A stretch of DNA of 64,000 bases from the NCBI GenBank assembly GCA_036620675.1, contig JAZHEE010000016.1. One strand, 5' to 3'. Position 1 is the stretch's first letter; each line of letters opens with the position of its first letter. The translations under genes were made by a program, and so were the position numbers. The DNA is from Jejubacter sp036620675. GTDB taxonomy: Bacteria; Pseudomonadota; Gammaproteobacteria; Enterobacterales; Enterobacteriaceae. Below, piece after piece: positions 25,402 through 33,980 of this stretch. A model generated the notes under the pieces. That model was not told where the DNA came from, searched no databases, and worked only from the letters and a program-made list of their open reading frames with translations.

Positions 25402-26748
25402 ATGTCTGGTATCCTGGCTTTTTTTAAAGCATCTCCCGCAATTCGATCGCGAGGGGGATCTAACGAAAAGGCGTTCCGCCTGCTACGCTGGCGCACCTTC
25501 CTGGCGATGACCGTCGCCTATGTGATGTTTTACGTCTGCCGCCTCTCTTTCACCGTGGCCAAAAGCGCCCTGGTGGATTTGGGACTAACGCCCACCGATC
25601 TCGGAGTGATTGGCTCCGCTCTGTTCTTCACCTACGCCGTGGGCAAGCTGGTCAACGGCTTTCTGGCGGATCACGCCAATGTCGTGCGCTTTATGGCTTT
25701 CGGCCTGCTGCTGAGCGCCGTCATGAATCTGATGATGGGTGTAACCACTAACGTAGTGCTGCTGACGCTGTTTTGGGGCATTAACGGCTGGGCTCAGTCG
25801 ATGGGCGTTGGCCCTTGCGCGGTATCGCTGGCGCGCTGGTACGGCGATCAGGAACGCGGTACTTTTTACGGTATCTGGTCCACCGCCCATAATATCGGCG
25901 AAGCGATGACCTACATCGTTATCGCCGCAGTCATTGCAGGCTACGGCTGGCATGCTGGCTACCTGACCACGGCCGCTCTGGGGGCGGTGGGCATCGTGCT
26001 GATTCTGTTTCTGATGTGTGATTCTCCTCAAAGCGCCGGCTACCCCGCTATGACGCCTCAGGAAGAAGATGATACCCACACCAGCGGTTCGGTACTGAAA
26101 AAGCAGCTGTTTTCGCTGCGTAATCCGGCTCTCTGGACTCTGGCGCTGGCCTCCGCCTTTATGTACGTCGACCGTTACGCTATTAACTCGTGGGGAATTT
26201 TCTTCCTGCAGCAGGCCAAACATTACAGCACCCTGGAGGCATCCGGTATCGTTGGGGTTAACGCCGTAGCCGGTATTGCCGGTACCCTTATCGCCGGCGT
26301 CCTCTCCGATCGCTTCTTTTCCAATAACCGCAGCATTATGGCGGCCCTGATCGGTATGCTGAATCTGGCGGGTCTGGCGCTGATTCTCTGGTTCCCTCGC
26401 CACTATTACAGCGATATCTGCGCCATGGTGCTGTTCGGCGCCTCTATTGGCGCGCTCACCTGCTTCCTGGGGGGGCTTATCGCGGTGGATATCTCCTCGA
26501 AGAAAGCCGCCGGCGCGGCGCTGGGCACTATCGGCATCGCCAGCTATGTCGGCGCCGGAGTGGGCGAATTTATTACCGGTGTTATCATCAGTAAAACGTC
26601 CGTTATCGAAGCGGGGCAAACGCTCTACAATTTCCATGCCCTGTCGATATTCTGGGTGGCGACCGGACTGGCCTCTGTGCTGATGTCCTGCATCACCGCC
26701 GCGATTGTTATCCGACGCAACAGCCTCAGGCACTCTGTCAGCGCCTGA
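25402..26748 (+). CDS. Organophosphate:phosphate antiporter-family MFS transporter (GlpT/UhpT/PgtP type)
   Basis: A 448-residue OPA-family major facilitator with 12 helices. Family marks are the N-terminal RWRTFLAMTVAYVMFYVCRLSFTVAK segment with its phosphate-binding Arg, FFTYAVGKLVNGFLADH, the NGWAQSMGVGPCAVSLARWY segment, and the second-half YAINSWGIFFLQ. OPA carriers exchange phosphate for sugar or glycerol phosphates. Between a phosphatase and a phytase gene, the likely substrate is an inositol phosphate released in the periplasm; that is inference. The start is ATG at 25402 with GGAGTAAGAACA before it; an upstream in-frame TTG is weaker. Confidence 0.9.
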   Translation: MSGILAFFKASPAIRSRGGSNEKAFRLLRWRTFLAMTVAYVMFYVCRLSFTVAKSALVDLGLTPTDLGVIGSALFFTYAVGKLVNGFLADHANVVRFMAFGLLLSAVMNLMMGVTTNVVLLTLFWGINGWAQSMGVGPCAVSLARWYGDQERGTFYGIWSTAHNIGEAMTYIVIAAVIAGYGWHAGYLTTAALGAVGIVLILFLMCDSPQSAGYPAMTPQEEDDTHTSGSVLKKQLFSLRNPALWTLALASAFMYVDRYAINSWGIFFLQQAKHYSTLEASGIVGVNAVAGIAGTLIAGVLSDRFFSNNRSIMAALIGMLNLAGLALILWFPRHYYSDICAMVLFGASIGALTCFLGGLIAVDISSKKAAGAALGTIGIASYVGAGVGEFITGVIISKTSVIEAGQTLYNFHALSIFWVATGLASVLMSCITAAIVIRRNSLRHSVSA

Positions 26749-26782
26749 TTCAGGCCGACATCAAACCAATAAGGACAACAGC

Positions 26783-28057
26783 ATGTTTAGATTACGTCAA
26801 TTCCTGGCGGGGCTTTTTCTTGCCGCCATTTCCGCAGGCAGCGCACAGGCGGCTTCTTCCTGGACGCTGGAAAAAGTCGTGGAGGTCAGCCGCCACGGAG
26901 TTCGCCCCCCGACGCCGGGCAACCGTAGCGCCATGGAGGCCGGAAGCGGTCGCGCCTGGCCTGTCTGGTATAACCGCGACGGCGAGCTTACCGGTCACGG
27001 CTATGCCGCCGCCCTGCTGAAAGGCCGGGCCGAAGCGGAGAGCTTGCGCCAGCACGGTCTGTTGTCGGCGGGCTGCCCCGCCCCGGGCGATCTCTATGTC
27101 TGGGCCAGCCCGCTACAGCGTACCCGCGCCACCGCCAGGGCGCTGACCGATGGCGCCTTTCCCGGCTGCGGCGTCGCGATCCATGGCCTGAAGGGTGACC
27201 ATGACCCGCTGTTTCACGCGCTGAAAATGGGACTGGTTACGCTGGATCCACAGCAGGCGAAGGCCGCTATCGATAAGGCGATGAAGGGCTCTCCCGAACA
27301 ACTAAAACAGCGCTATGCCGGGGATGTCGCCCGACTGAAGCAGGCAGTCTGCGCTGGCGATAATTGCCCGGCCTTCGATGAGCCCTGGACGCCGCAGGTC
27401 AGCGCCAATGGCAAGGTCGCAATTCAGGGGCTGAATGTACTGTCGAATATGGCAGAGACCATTCGCCTGGGCTGGAGCGAAAATCTGCCGCCGGAACAGG
27501 TCGCCTTTGGGCATGCCCGTAACGCTGAAGAGGTCGCAGCCCTGATGCCGCTGCTCACCCTGCGATATAGTCTGACCAACGATATTCCGCTGGTGGCCCG
27601 GCGCGGCGGCTCGGTGCTGCTTAACCAGATAGCGCTGGCGCTACAGCCCGGTAAACGTGACCCAAAAGGGCCGCCCGAAGCGCGCTGGCTGCTGATTGTG
27701 GCCCATGATACCAACGTTGCGTTTCTGCGTACGCTGCTGGGCTTTAACTGGCAGCAGAGCAACTACCCGCAGGGCAATATTCCGCCGGCAGGCAGCCTGG
27801 TGTTCGAACGCTGGCGTGACAACGACAGCGGACAGCGCTATATCCGTATTCTGTTCCAGTCCCAGAGTCTGGATCAGGTTCGCAACCTGACGTCGCTGGA
27901 TAACCAGCACCCGCTGCTGAAAACCGAGTATCGCGCCCCGGACTGCCGTAAAACCGAGGTCGGAACCCTCTGCCCGTTGGCCTCCAGCCTGGATCATATG
28001 CATAAGGCTATCGATTCAGACGCCCTGCCGGAGATCGACTGGCACTCTGAGTGGTAA
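26783..28057 (+). CDS. Periplasmic histidine acid phosphatase, Klebsiella PhyK-type phytase
   Basis: A 424-residue exported histidine-type phosphatase. A Sec signal peptide of about 23 residues ends GSAQA. The mature protein starts with WTLEKVVEVSRHGVRPPT, containing the catalytic RHGxRxP at about residues 36-42, and has the C-terminal proton-donor motif HDTN. Many segments match the Klebsiella/Raoultella phytase I remember: GELTGHGYAA, SPLQRTRATARAL, DGAFPGCGVAIH, RLGWSENLPPEQ and VGTLCP. Phytases of this group strip phosphates from inositol hexakisphosphate, leaving mostly inositol monophosphate. It follows the antiporter by 34 bases, with AAGGACAACAGC before the ATG. Confidence 0.92.
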   Translation: MFRLRQFLAGLFLAAISAGSAQAASSWTLEKVVEVSRHGVRPPTPGNRSAMEAGSGRAWPVWYNRDGELTGHGYAAALLKGRAEAESLRQHGLLSAGCPAPGDLYVWASPLQRTRATARALTDGAFPGCGVAIHGLKGDHDPLFHALKMGLVTLDPQQAKAAIDKAMKGSPEQLKQRYAGDVARLKQAVCAGDNCPAFDEPWTPQVSANGKVAIQGLNVLSNMAETIRLGWSENLPPEQVAFGHARNAEEVAALMPLLTLRYSLTNDIPLVARRGGSVLLNQIALALQPGKRDPKGPPEARWLLIVAHDTNVAFLRTLLGFNWQQSNYPQGNIPPAGSLVFERWRDNDSGQRYIRILFQSQSLDQVRNLTSLDNQHPLLKTEYRAPDCRKTEVGTLCPLASSLDHMHKAIDSDALPEIDWHSEW

Positions 28058-28073
28058 TAACAACTGACTGAAC

Positions 28074-28101
28074 GCCCGCAGCGGAATCCTTCCCTGCGGG
28101 C
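28074..28101 (+). other. Hairpin between phytase and porin genes
   Basis: GCCCGCAG / CTGCGGGC stem with a 12-base loop, without a T run, 17 bases after the phytase stop. It may stabilise the upstream message or reduce read-through into the porin gene. Confidence 0.5.
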
Positions 28102-28139
28102 CGCTTCGCCGCAATAGCGCGGCGCGGAGCCCATCCATC

Positions 28140-28814
28140 ATGAAATACCTTATTTCGCTGCTGCTGTTCCTGTGCAGTGCGGTTCATCACGCCTGCGCGC
28201 TGGAGCTGAAGTATTACCATGAAATCGCCGATGTCGATAAGATCCATAAAGAAAGCCTGGGTATCAGCCATAGCTTTTCCGGCGGCTTCGGTGCAGGTCT
28301 GGAATATAAACGTTCTGCCCGGTCCCCAGGAGTCGCCGCATGGAGCCACGACGGCCACGATGAATTAAAATATCACTTGAAGCAGAAATTTCATTTGTCC
28401 TCATTGCTGGATGTCACTCCGGAAATGGGCTGGAGCAGAAAAACCAATTCCCGTAAATATAAACCACAGGTGAAATTGAGCTATCACTATAGCGATCGTC
28501 AGAAACTATCGCTGATGTATCGCTATGAGATAAAAAGGACTACAGGCAAAGCGCGTAAGCAGACCCAAATCTGGCAGTTAATGAACGGCTACAAAATAGC
28601 CAGAACGACCCTAAACTACGGGATTAAATATAAGAAAAGCAACCAACCGCTGTATCGCAAGCACCGGGAAGACGCAGAAGGGAAACTGCAAGTCAGCTAC
28701 CGGCTTACCAAAAGTCTGGCACCATTTATTGAGTTAAAAAATACCTCTGTTTCCAGCAGCAGCGCGCATCGCCAGACAATGCTGAAAGTGGGTTTTGTCT
28801 GGCAGATGCTATAA
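28140..28814 (+). CDS. KdgM-like small outer-membrane porin, strongly basic
   Basis: A 224-residue protein with a signal peptide of about 20 residues (cleavage after HHACA). The mature part is made of alternating beta strands such as LELKYYHEI, FGAGLEYKR, PQVKLSYHYSD, KLSLMYRYEIKR, TTLNYGIKYKK and LQVSYRLT. This is the pattern of the oligogalacturonate porin KdgM/NanC family (12 strands, about 220 residues, Arg/Lys-lined pore). I count about 37 Lys/Arg against about 17 Asp/Glu in the mature chain. It ends in WQML rather than a terminal Phe. Being last in the phytase cluster, a channel for the polyanion phytate is the natural inference. Confidence 0.78.
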   Translation: MKYLISLLLFLCSAVHHACALELKYYHEIADVDKIHKESLGISHSFSGGFGAGLEYKRSARSPGVAAWSHDGHDELKYHLKQKFHLSSLLDVTPEMGWSRKTNSRKYKPQVKLSYHYSDRQKLSLMYRYEIKRTTGKARKQTQIWQLMNGYKIARTTLNYGIKYKKSNQPLYRKHREDAEGKLQVSYRLTKSLAPFIELKNTSVSSSSAHRQTMLKVGFVWQML

Positions 28815-28819
28815 ACACG

Positions 28820-28844
28820 ACAGCCCACGCATTGCGTGGGCTGT
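28820..28844. terminator. Terminator at the end of the phytase cluster
   Basis: Perfect 11-base stem ACAGCCCACGC / GCGTGGGCTGT with loop ATT, six bases after the porin stop and before the convergent repeat-protein stop. It can work for both strands; T runs are short (TTAATGTT). Confidence 0.75.
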
Positions 28845-28865
28845 TAATGTTCCGAATCAGTATGA

Positions 28866-29357
28866 TTATTCGGTCACTTTTTTCTTCAGATCTTCAGCGC
28901 CTTCTTTGGTTTTATCCCAACCTTTCTCTGCGCCTTCTTTGGTCTTATCCCAGGCTTTTTCAGACCCTTCTTTGGTCTTATCCCAGGCTTTACCTGTACC
29001 TTCTTTTGTCTTATCCCAGCCCTTCTCAGCGCCCTCTTTCGTCTTATTCCAGCCCTTCTCGGCGCCTTCTTTGGTGCTGTTCCAGCCCTTTTCAGTGCCT
29101 TCTTTGGTCTTATGCCAGGTTTCCTGAGATTTTTCACTCACCCTGCTGCCCATGGTGTCACTTTTCCCTTCTGCTGCGTGCTCCGACTTCAGCTTCAGCT
29201 CCTCGCCTTTATTCTGCGCCTGATGCAGCTTCTCTTTTGCCGCGTTAGCGCCCTTATGCGCTTCGGCAACGGTTTCATCGGATGCATGTGTAATCGTGTT
29301 AGCAAACACCGGAGCGGCCAGGAAAAGCGCAGACAGCGCGACGATTGTTTTTTTCAT
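28866..29357 (-). CDS. Exported 11-residue-repeat (LEA-like) protein
   Basis: A 163-residue protein with a Sec signal peptide (about 19 residues, ending PVFA). The mature chain is very hydrophilic and Lys/Glu-rich. Its C-terminal half is seven near-exact copies of an 11-residue unit, WDKTKEGAEKG and variants, encoded by 33-base DNA repeats. Eleven-residue periodicity with this composition is the mark of group 3 LEA-like and apolipoprotein-like amphipathic helices, often tied to desiccation or osmotic stress. The start at complement 29355-29357 has GAGGGAAC upstream. Function unknown; location is probably periplasmic. Confidence 0.75.
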   Translation of the reverse strand: MKKTIVALSALFLAAPVFANTITHASDETVAEAHKGANAAKEKLHQAQNKGEELKLKSEHAAEGKSDTMGSRVSEKSQETWHKTKEGTEKGWNSTKEGAEKGWNKTKEGAEKGWDKTKEGTGKAWDKTKEGSEKAWDKTKEGAEKGWDKTKEGAEDLKKKVTE

Positions 29358-29581
29358 AGTTCCCTCATCTACAGACGTATGGATGTCATACCTGTCAATC
29401 ATGACACAGGTATCACGGCGTGTAGTTAAGAATAGACTGTAAATAACGGACTGTCCGAATTTAGGAGATATCTGTTACAAATTAATGAGGGGCGAACCAG
29501 CATCTACAATGCAGAGCTAAAACCACTTTAAAGATACAATAAAAAACCCACCTGATGCTGGAGGTGGGCTACGGATTAACG

Positions 29582-29977
29582 TTATTTTTGTCTCGCACAG
29601 CGATCGCGATATATCTTTGTTTGCCTTGCCGCTACGATATCTGCAAAAACATGCTTAAAAGGAATAGTATAGGTTACCCCCTTAGAGAAGGTTCCCTTAG
29701 ACTTCATTTCCAGCACCACCAGGAATGGTTGATAGCCATCATAAGCGCCAAACATGTTCTTGCCATTGATCTCTCCACAGACAGTGCCCCTGAGGGTACC
29801 ATCCGGTTTCTCTTCTTCCTGCACATAATATACATTGCGGAATTTCGTCGTTTCAGGATCGTTCATATCATTGGCTACCGCGGCCTGTGCCAGCTGCATT
29901 GCCTTCTCTCCCCCCGGTTTACAACCCGTCAGAAAAAGTGGCAACAGGCAAAAGATAAGGAACTTCTTCACATCCAT
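29582..29977 (-). CDS. Small lipoprotein of unknown function
   Basis: A 131-residue protein with a lipoprotein signal: charged MDVKK, a hydrophobic stretch, and the lipobox LTGC (Cys near residue 18). The residue after Cys is Lys, so sorting to the outer membrane is expected. The mature part contains AVANDMNDPETTKFRNVYYVQE and two Cys residues that could form a disulfide. I do not recognise the family. The start chosen is the ATG before the lipobox; an in-frame extension to 30034 would disrupt the signal peptide. Confidence 0.7.
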   Translation of the reverse strand: MDVKKFLIFCLLPLFLTGCKPGGEKAMQLAQAAVANDMNDPETTKFRNVYYVQEEEKPDGTLRGTVCGEINGKNMFGAYDGYQPFLVVLEMKSKGTFSKGVTYTIPFKHVFADIVAARQTKIYRDRCARQK

Positions 29978-30202
29978 AACCCCGTCGGTTATCAGCAGAT
30001 GATTAATTCTGACACAAAGAAAACGTAGCTTCATGTTAAGCGATCAAATTTCATGGCAATCTTTTTGCTGATAGTTTAACCGCCAGTGCAGAACAATACA
30101 TCGTATAAACATGCCTATATATCTCCCATGCTGCCAGAGTTATGATTATGTGTGCCCTTTACCTCTCTTCGCGACCCCGTCGAAAATAAAAGGAAGGTGA
30201 AT

Positions 30203-31219
30203 ATGCCTGACAGCCCCAGGACGAAAAAACAGGGCGTTCGAATAGATGAGCGCTGGATCCCGGTTCCTGTCTCGATCAGCGCAGAAGCCCGGAACATGCT
30301 GCAAGCCGCCGTACGGCAGGATGGTATCCCGCTCAATGCGCTCCATCCCCTGCCCGCTCCGGAAGATAGCGACGGCTGGCGGCGCATGCAGGAAGCCGCA
30401 GATGAGCGCTACGCACAAGCCGTAAAAGGACTGGCTGGTGAGACGACTGCAAAGATCGAGACCCGGAGCTTTGGCCCTGCGACGGTACATGCCGCAATGC
30501 CGCACGCCTTGCGCCATGAAGGCTGTGTCTGCATCGATCTGCACGGCGGAGCGCTGGTGCTCGGGGGCGGAGAAGCCTGCCGCCAAAGCGCGCGAATGCA
30601 GGCGGATCGAAACGGTATGCTGTGCTTCGGCGTTGACTACCGGATGCCACCGGATCACCCCTGGCCAGCCGCGCTGGACGACTGTATGGCGGCTTACCAA
30701 CATGCCATCGAAATCTACGGCGCCGAACGTGTCATACTTAGCGGACGCTCGGCGGGCGGCAATCTTGCCATGGCGACGCTGCTGCGAGCACGGGATGAAG
30801 GGCTCCCTTTGCCTGCCGCCGTCGTGCTGCTCTCGCCGGAAGTCGATCTCACGGAATCCGGCGACAGTTTCCAAACAAACAGAACCATCGATGTCGTCCT
30901 GCCGAATTCTCTGATGCCGTGCAATCTGCTCTATGCGGGCGGCGCGGATCTGAGGCACCCCTATGTCTCGCCGCTCTTTGGCGAGATGACATCCGACCTG
31001 CCACCGGTCTTCCTGCAAAGCGGCACCCGCGATCTTTTCCTTTCCAGTACGGTACGCCTTCACCGCAAGCTGCGCCGCGCAGGCGTTACGGCGGAGCTCC
31101 ACGTTTTCGAAGCGATGCCTCACGGCGGCTTTGGTGGCTCCACCCCCGAGGATCTCGAACTTGCCGGGGAAATTGCCCGTTTTGTTACGCAGCATTTGCC
31201 GCAGGGCCAAAGTGAGTAA
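30203..31219 (+). CDS. Alpha/beta hydrolase, hormone-sensitive-lipase (HSL) type
   Basis: A 338-residue cytoplasmic esterase-like protein. The HSL-family oxyanion motif is HGGALVLGGG, the nucleophile elbow is GRSAGGN (Ser), the acid is in SGTRDLF and the His in PHGGFGG. The usual HGGG is HGGA here. The start is ATG at 30203 with AGGAAGGTGA just upstream. It has no obvious operon partner; substrate is likely a short-chain ester. Neighbouring genes run the other way. Confidence 0.82.
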   Translation: MPDSPRTKKQGVRIDERWIPVPVSISAEARNMLQAAVRQDGIPLNALHPLPAPEDSDGWRRMQEAADERYAQAVKGLAGETTAKIETRSFGPATVHAAMPHALRHEGCVCIDLHGGALVLGGGEACRQSARMQADRNGMLCFGVDYRMPPDHPWPAALDDCMAAYQHAIEIYGAERVILSGRSAGGNLAMATLLRARDEGLPLPAAVVLLSPEVDLTESGDSFQTNRTIDVVLPNSLMPCNLLYAGGADLRHPYVSPLFGEMTSDLPPVFLQSGTRDLFLSSTVRLHRKLRRAGVTAELHVFEAMPHGGFGGSTPEDLELAGEIARFVTQHLPQGQSE

Positions 31220-31273
31220 CAGGGGATAATAAAAACTGCGCCCCGGCGGTTGGAGCTCAGCCGCCGGGGAAGG

Positions 31274-31639
31274 CTAAGGGATTTTTATCTCCCAGTCGGT
31301 GCTGTCATAAATACCGATGAAGGCAATAACCCCCTCTCCGGAGCCACCATCAAGCGATTCATAATCCACTGGCCTGCTCACGGCGGCAAGTACACATGAC
31401 TTTACATCAGACAGTTCGCTGGCAAATCGGGTCAGACTATCCCAGCTAAAAGCAACCCCATACTCTTCGGAAATCACCAGATCTTCAAAATCGGGCATTG
31501 CCATGCCCTGCGGAGCTACGCCCGTGCCCTCAAACTCAAACATCCTCCAGTCCCAGCTATTCTCAGGGACTTTATTTAATAGCTCTGTTAGCGTTACTTT
31601 TGCGCCATACGCATCCTGAAGCTCTCCGTTCAGAACCAT
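31274..31639 (-). CDS. Small acidic protein, immunity-like
   Basis: A 121-residue acidic cytoplasmic protein without recognised motif (MFEFEGTG, DFEDLVISEEYGVAF, GVIAFIGIYDSTDWEI). The size, acidity and position next to a SUKH-like protein suggest an orphan immunity protein of a polymorphic toxin system, but this is only by analogy. The start at complement 31637-31639 has a G-rich site (GGGGGG) before it; an ATG at 31666 lacks one. It lies 41 bases behind the SUKH-like gene, in the same direction. Confidence 0.6.
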   Translation of the reverse strand: MVLNGELQDAYGAKVTLTELLNKVPENSWDWRMFEFEGTGVAPQGMAMPDFEDLVISEEYGVAFSWDSLTRFASELSDVKSCVLAAVSRPVDYESLDGGSGEGVIAFIGIYDSTDWEIKIP

Positions 31640-31680
31640 TGATAACCCCCCAGGCACCTGCCCCATTCGAGTATGTTCAC

Positions 31681-32133
31681 TTAAACTTCAGTCAGCATAT
31701 CGACCTGAGTTTGAACAAGCTGAGCCAGGCTATCACATGATTCCCACACATTATCTGTACCGATACGATCGCATGACGCCCACTTTCCGGTAAGGGTATC
31801 GTAGTAAAGGATATCGGTATTATTCTCCCCTACGACTATCCGTCCCTGCATGGCTTTTGTTTCAAGGCCCGGCGTATTTAACGCATTATTGAACTCAATC
31901 AGACCTGGCTCTCCATCCACGCTGATACCGTAGAAAGTGTGCCCATCAGCAAATAACCCATTACTGATTCGTAATAACGCCTCGTACTGGCACCAAAAAT
32001 CTGGCTGTTCCGGAGCGATACCGCGCCCAAAGCTACAGGACTTTATTTTGCCTGACCACGGAGGACTGACCTCATATCCCATGCTCGCGCTGAGGTCATT
32101 AAATGTGTGTACAGCTTTTTCTATCTCTGTCAT
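31681..32133 (-). CDS. SUKH (SMI1/KNR4)-like, YrhA-type protein
   Basis: A 150-residue protein that resembles the YrhA/SUKH group: an N-terminal helix (EIEKAVHTFNDLSASMGYEV), the aromatic FWCQYEALLRISNGLFADGHTFYGI segment that is the SUKH core, and a late DILYYDTLTGKWASCDR strand pair. SUKH proteins often act as immunity proteins to secreted nuclease or other toxins. No toxin gene is seen nearby. The start at complement 32131-32133 has GAGGTG five bases before it. Confidence 0.65.
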   Translation of the reverse strand: MTEIEKAVHTFNDLSASMGYEVSPPWSGKIKSCSFGRGIAPEQPDFWCQYEALLRISNGLFADGHTFYGISVDGEPGLIEFNNALNTPGLETKAMQGRIVVGENNTDILYYDTLTGKWASCDRIGTDNVWESCDSLAQLVQTQVDMLTEV

Positions 32134-32443
32134 AAGCACCTCACGGGTAAATCACTCCTCGGGGTAGCACCGGCATAAGGGCGGTTCCAGATTATCCCGC
32201 GACAGATAGAAGAGATTTAATCCCGGAAGGCTGAAACGCATTCCCGTGTCCCTTTGGCTTACATGAGCGCTACCTTATCTCTCCCTCTCCTGGCATGTCA
32301 TCCTGATATTTAGCCAGTTGTGGTTTAACGTCTGCTCTTACCCTGAGCTTATCCTTGCGCATAGCGCGTTCCTGACACACAAAAAAGCCCGCGCAATGCG
32401 GGCCTGATGGTTTTGATGCGTCTTAGTGAATCTCGCTGATTCG
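32134..32443. other. Gap between immunity-like genes and der
   Basis: About 310 bases with no ORF I would support. It holds the start region of the SUKH-like gene and, at 32381-32404, the der terminator. Nothing else was recognised. Confidence 0.5.
32381..32404 (-). terminator. Intrinsic terminator of der
   Basis: Minus-strand stem GCCCGC / GCGGGC with a short loop is followed by six T residues, about 40 bases after the der stop. Confidence 0.85.
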
Positions 32444-33910
32444 CTATTTGCCTTTCTTAATGTGCTTAATCAGACGCTTACGCTTACGCAACTGATTCGG
32501 GGTCAGGGTGTTACGCTTTCCTGCAAAGGGGTTATCCCCTTCCTTAAACTGAATGCGGATCGGCGTGCCCATTACATTCAGGGAGCGGCGGAAGTAGTTC
32601 ATCAGGTAGCGTTTATAGGAGTCCGGCAGATCCTTTACCTGATTACCGTGAATCACCACGATAGGCGGGTTGTAGCCGCCAGCGTGGGCGTACTTCAGCT
32701 TCACGCGGCGTCCGCGAACCAGCGGCGGCTGGTGATCGTCGGCCGCCATATTCATGATGCGGGTCAGCATTGCCGTGCCAACGCGGCGCGTGGCGCTGTC
32801 GTAAGCCTCGTGCACCGATTCAAACAGGTTGCCTACGCCGCTGCCGTGCAGGGCGGAAATAAAATGCACCCGCGCAAAGTCGATAAAGCCCAGGCGGTAG
32901 TCCAGCGTCTCTTTGACCTGCTCTTTCACTTCCTGGCTCAGGCCATCCCACTTGTTAACAGCGATAACCAGCGAACGACCGCTGTTCAGAATAAAGCCCA
33001 GCAGGGAAAGATCCTGATCCGAAATCCCTTCCCTGGCGTCAATCACCAGCAACACCACGTTGGCATCTTCAATCGCCTGCAGGGTTTTGATAACCGAGAA
33101 TTTCTCAACCGTCTCGGTCACTTTGCCGCGCTTACGTACCCCGGCGGTGTCAATAAGCACATACTCACGTCCGTCACGCTCCATCGGAATATAGATACTG
33201 TCACGGGTCGTACCCGGCATATCGAACACCACCACCCGGTCTTCGCCGAGGATACGGTTAGTCAGTGTGGACTTACCAACATTGGGACGCCCGACGATAG
33301 CCATTTTGATCGGCAGATCCTGAGGATTAAACGCTTCTTCCTCTTCCTGCGCCTGCTCGTCAAACTCATCGAATGGCGGAAACTCATCGTCATCGGTCAT
33401 CTCTTCAGGAGAGACCTCTGCCATCCACGGCAGTAGCACTCGCTCCAGCAGGCTGGTAACGCCGCGTCCGTGGGAAGCGGCAATCGGAGTGATATCGCCC
33501 AGGCCCAACGCGTAAAACTCGCCAATCGCCTGATCGGGGTCCAGGCCATCGGTCTTGTTGGCGACCAGGAAAGTCGGCTTCTGACGGGTACGCAGGTGAC
33601 GGGCAATACCTTCGTCCGCCGGCATCAGTCCGGCCCGGGCATCCACCATAAACAGCACGACGTCCGCTTCTTCAATCGCCAGCAGCGACTGCTCCGCCAT
33701 ATGGGTTTCCACCCCTTCTTCGGTGCCGTCGATACCGCCGGTGTCGATGCAGATAAACTCGCGCCCTTCCACCTCCGCGCGACCATACTTACGGTCGCGG
33801 GTCAGCCCCGGGAAATCCGCAACCAGCGCATCACGGGTGCGGGTTAAACGGTTGAACAGGGTAGATTTTCCGACATTCGGGCGCCCGACCAGCGCGACCA
33901 CAGGTACCAT
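32444..33910 (-). CDS. der: Ribosome-assembly GTPase Der (EngA)
   Basis: Double-GTPase needed for 50S subunit maturation. It is 488 residues (490 in E. coli). Two G domains are visible, each with the P-loop GRPNVGKST (near residues 9 and 210), DTGG or DTAG switch II motifs, and NKTD / NKWD base-recognition motifs. An acidic linker (EEMTDDDEFPPFDEF) separates them and a C-terminal KH-like domain follows. It sits downstream of bamB with a hairpin between, as in E. coli. Confidence 0.98.
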   Translation of the reverse strand: MVPVVALVGRPNVGKSTLFNRLTRTRDALVADFPGLTRDRKYGRAEVEGREFICIDTGGIDGTEEGVETHMAEQSLLAIEEADVVLFMVDARAGLMPADEGIARHLRTRQKPTFLVANKTDGLDPDQAIGEFYALGLGDITPIAASHGRGVTSLLERVLLPWMAEVSPEEMTDDDEFPPFDEFDEQAQEEEEAFNPQDLPIKMAIVGRPNVGKSTLTNRILGEDRVVVFDMPGTTRDSIYIPMERDGREYVLIDTAGVRKRGKVTETVEKFSVIKTLQAIEDANVVLLVIDAREGISDQDLSLLGFILNSGRSLVIAVNKWDGLSQEVKEQVKETLDYRLGFIDFARVHFISALHGSGVGNLFESVHEAYDSATRRVGTAMLTRIMNMAADDHQPPLVRGRRVKLKYAHAGGYNPPIVVIHGNQVKDLPDSYKRYLMNYFRRSLNVMGTPIRIQFKEGDNPFAGKRNTLTPNQLRKRKRLIKHIKKGK

Positions 33911-33980
33911 TATCTAAAGCCTCATTACTAAAAAACTGACTATCCACGATGCCGGCACGGCACCGCTTCAGTAAACAATA

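Noticed and set aside
25585..26733. 382-residue minus-strand ORF over the OPA transporter
   Set aside because: Antisense shadow; the plus-strand gene has the membrane pattern and family motifs.
30146..31210. 354-residue minus-strand ORF over the esterase gene
   Set aside because: Antisense shadow; the HSL motifs are in the plus-strand frame, which also has a good ribosome site.
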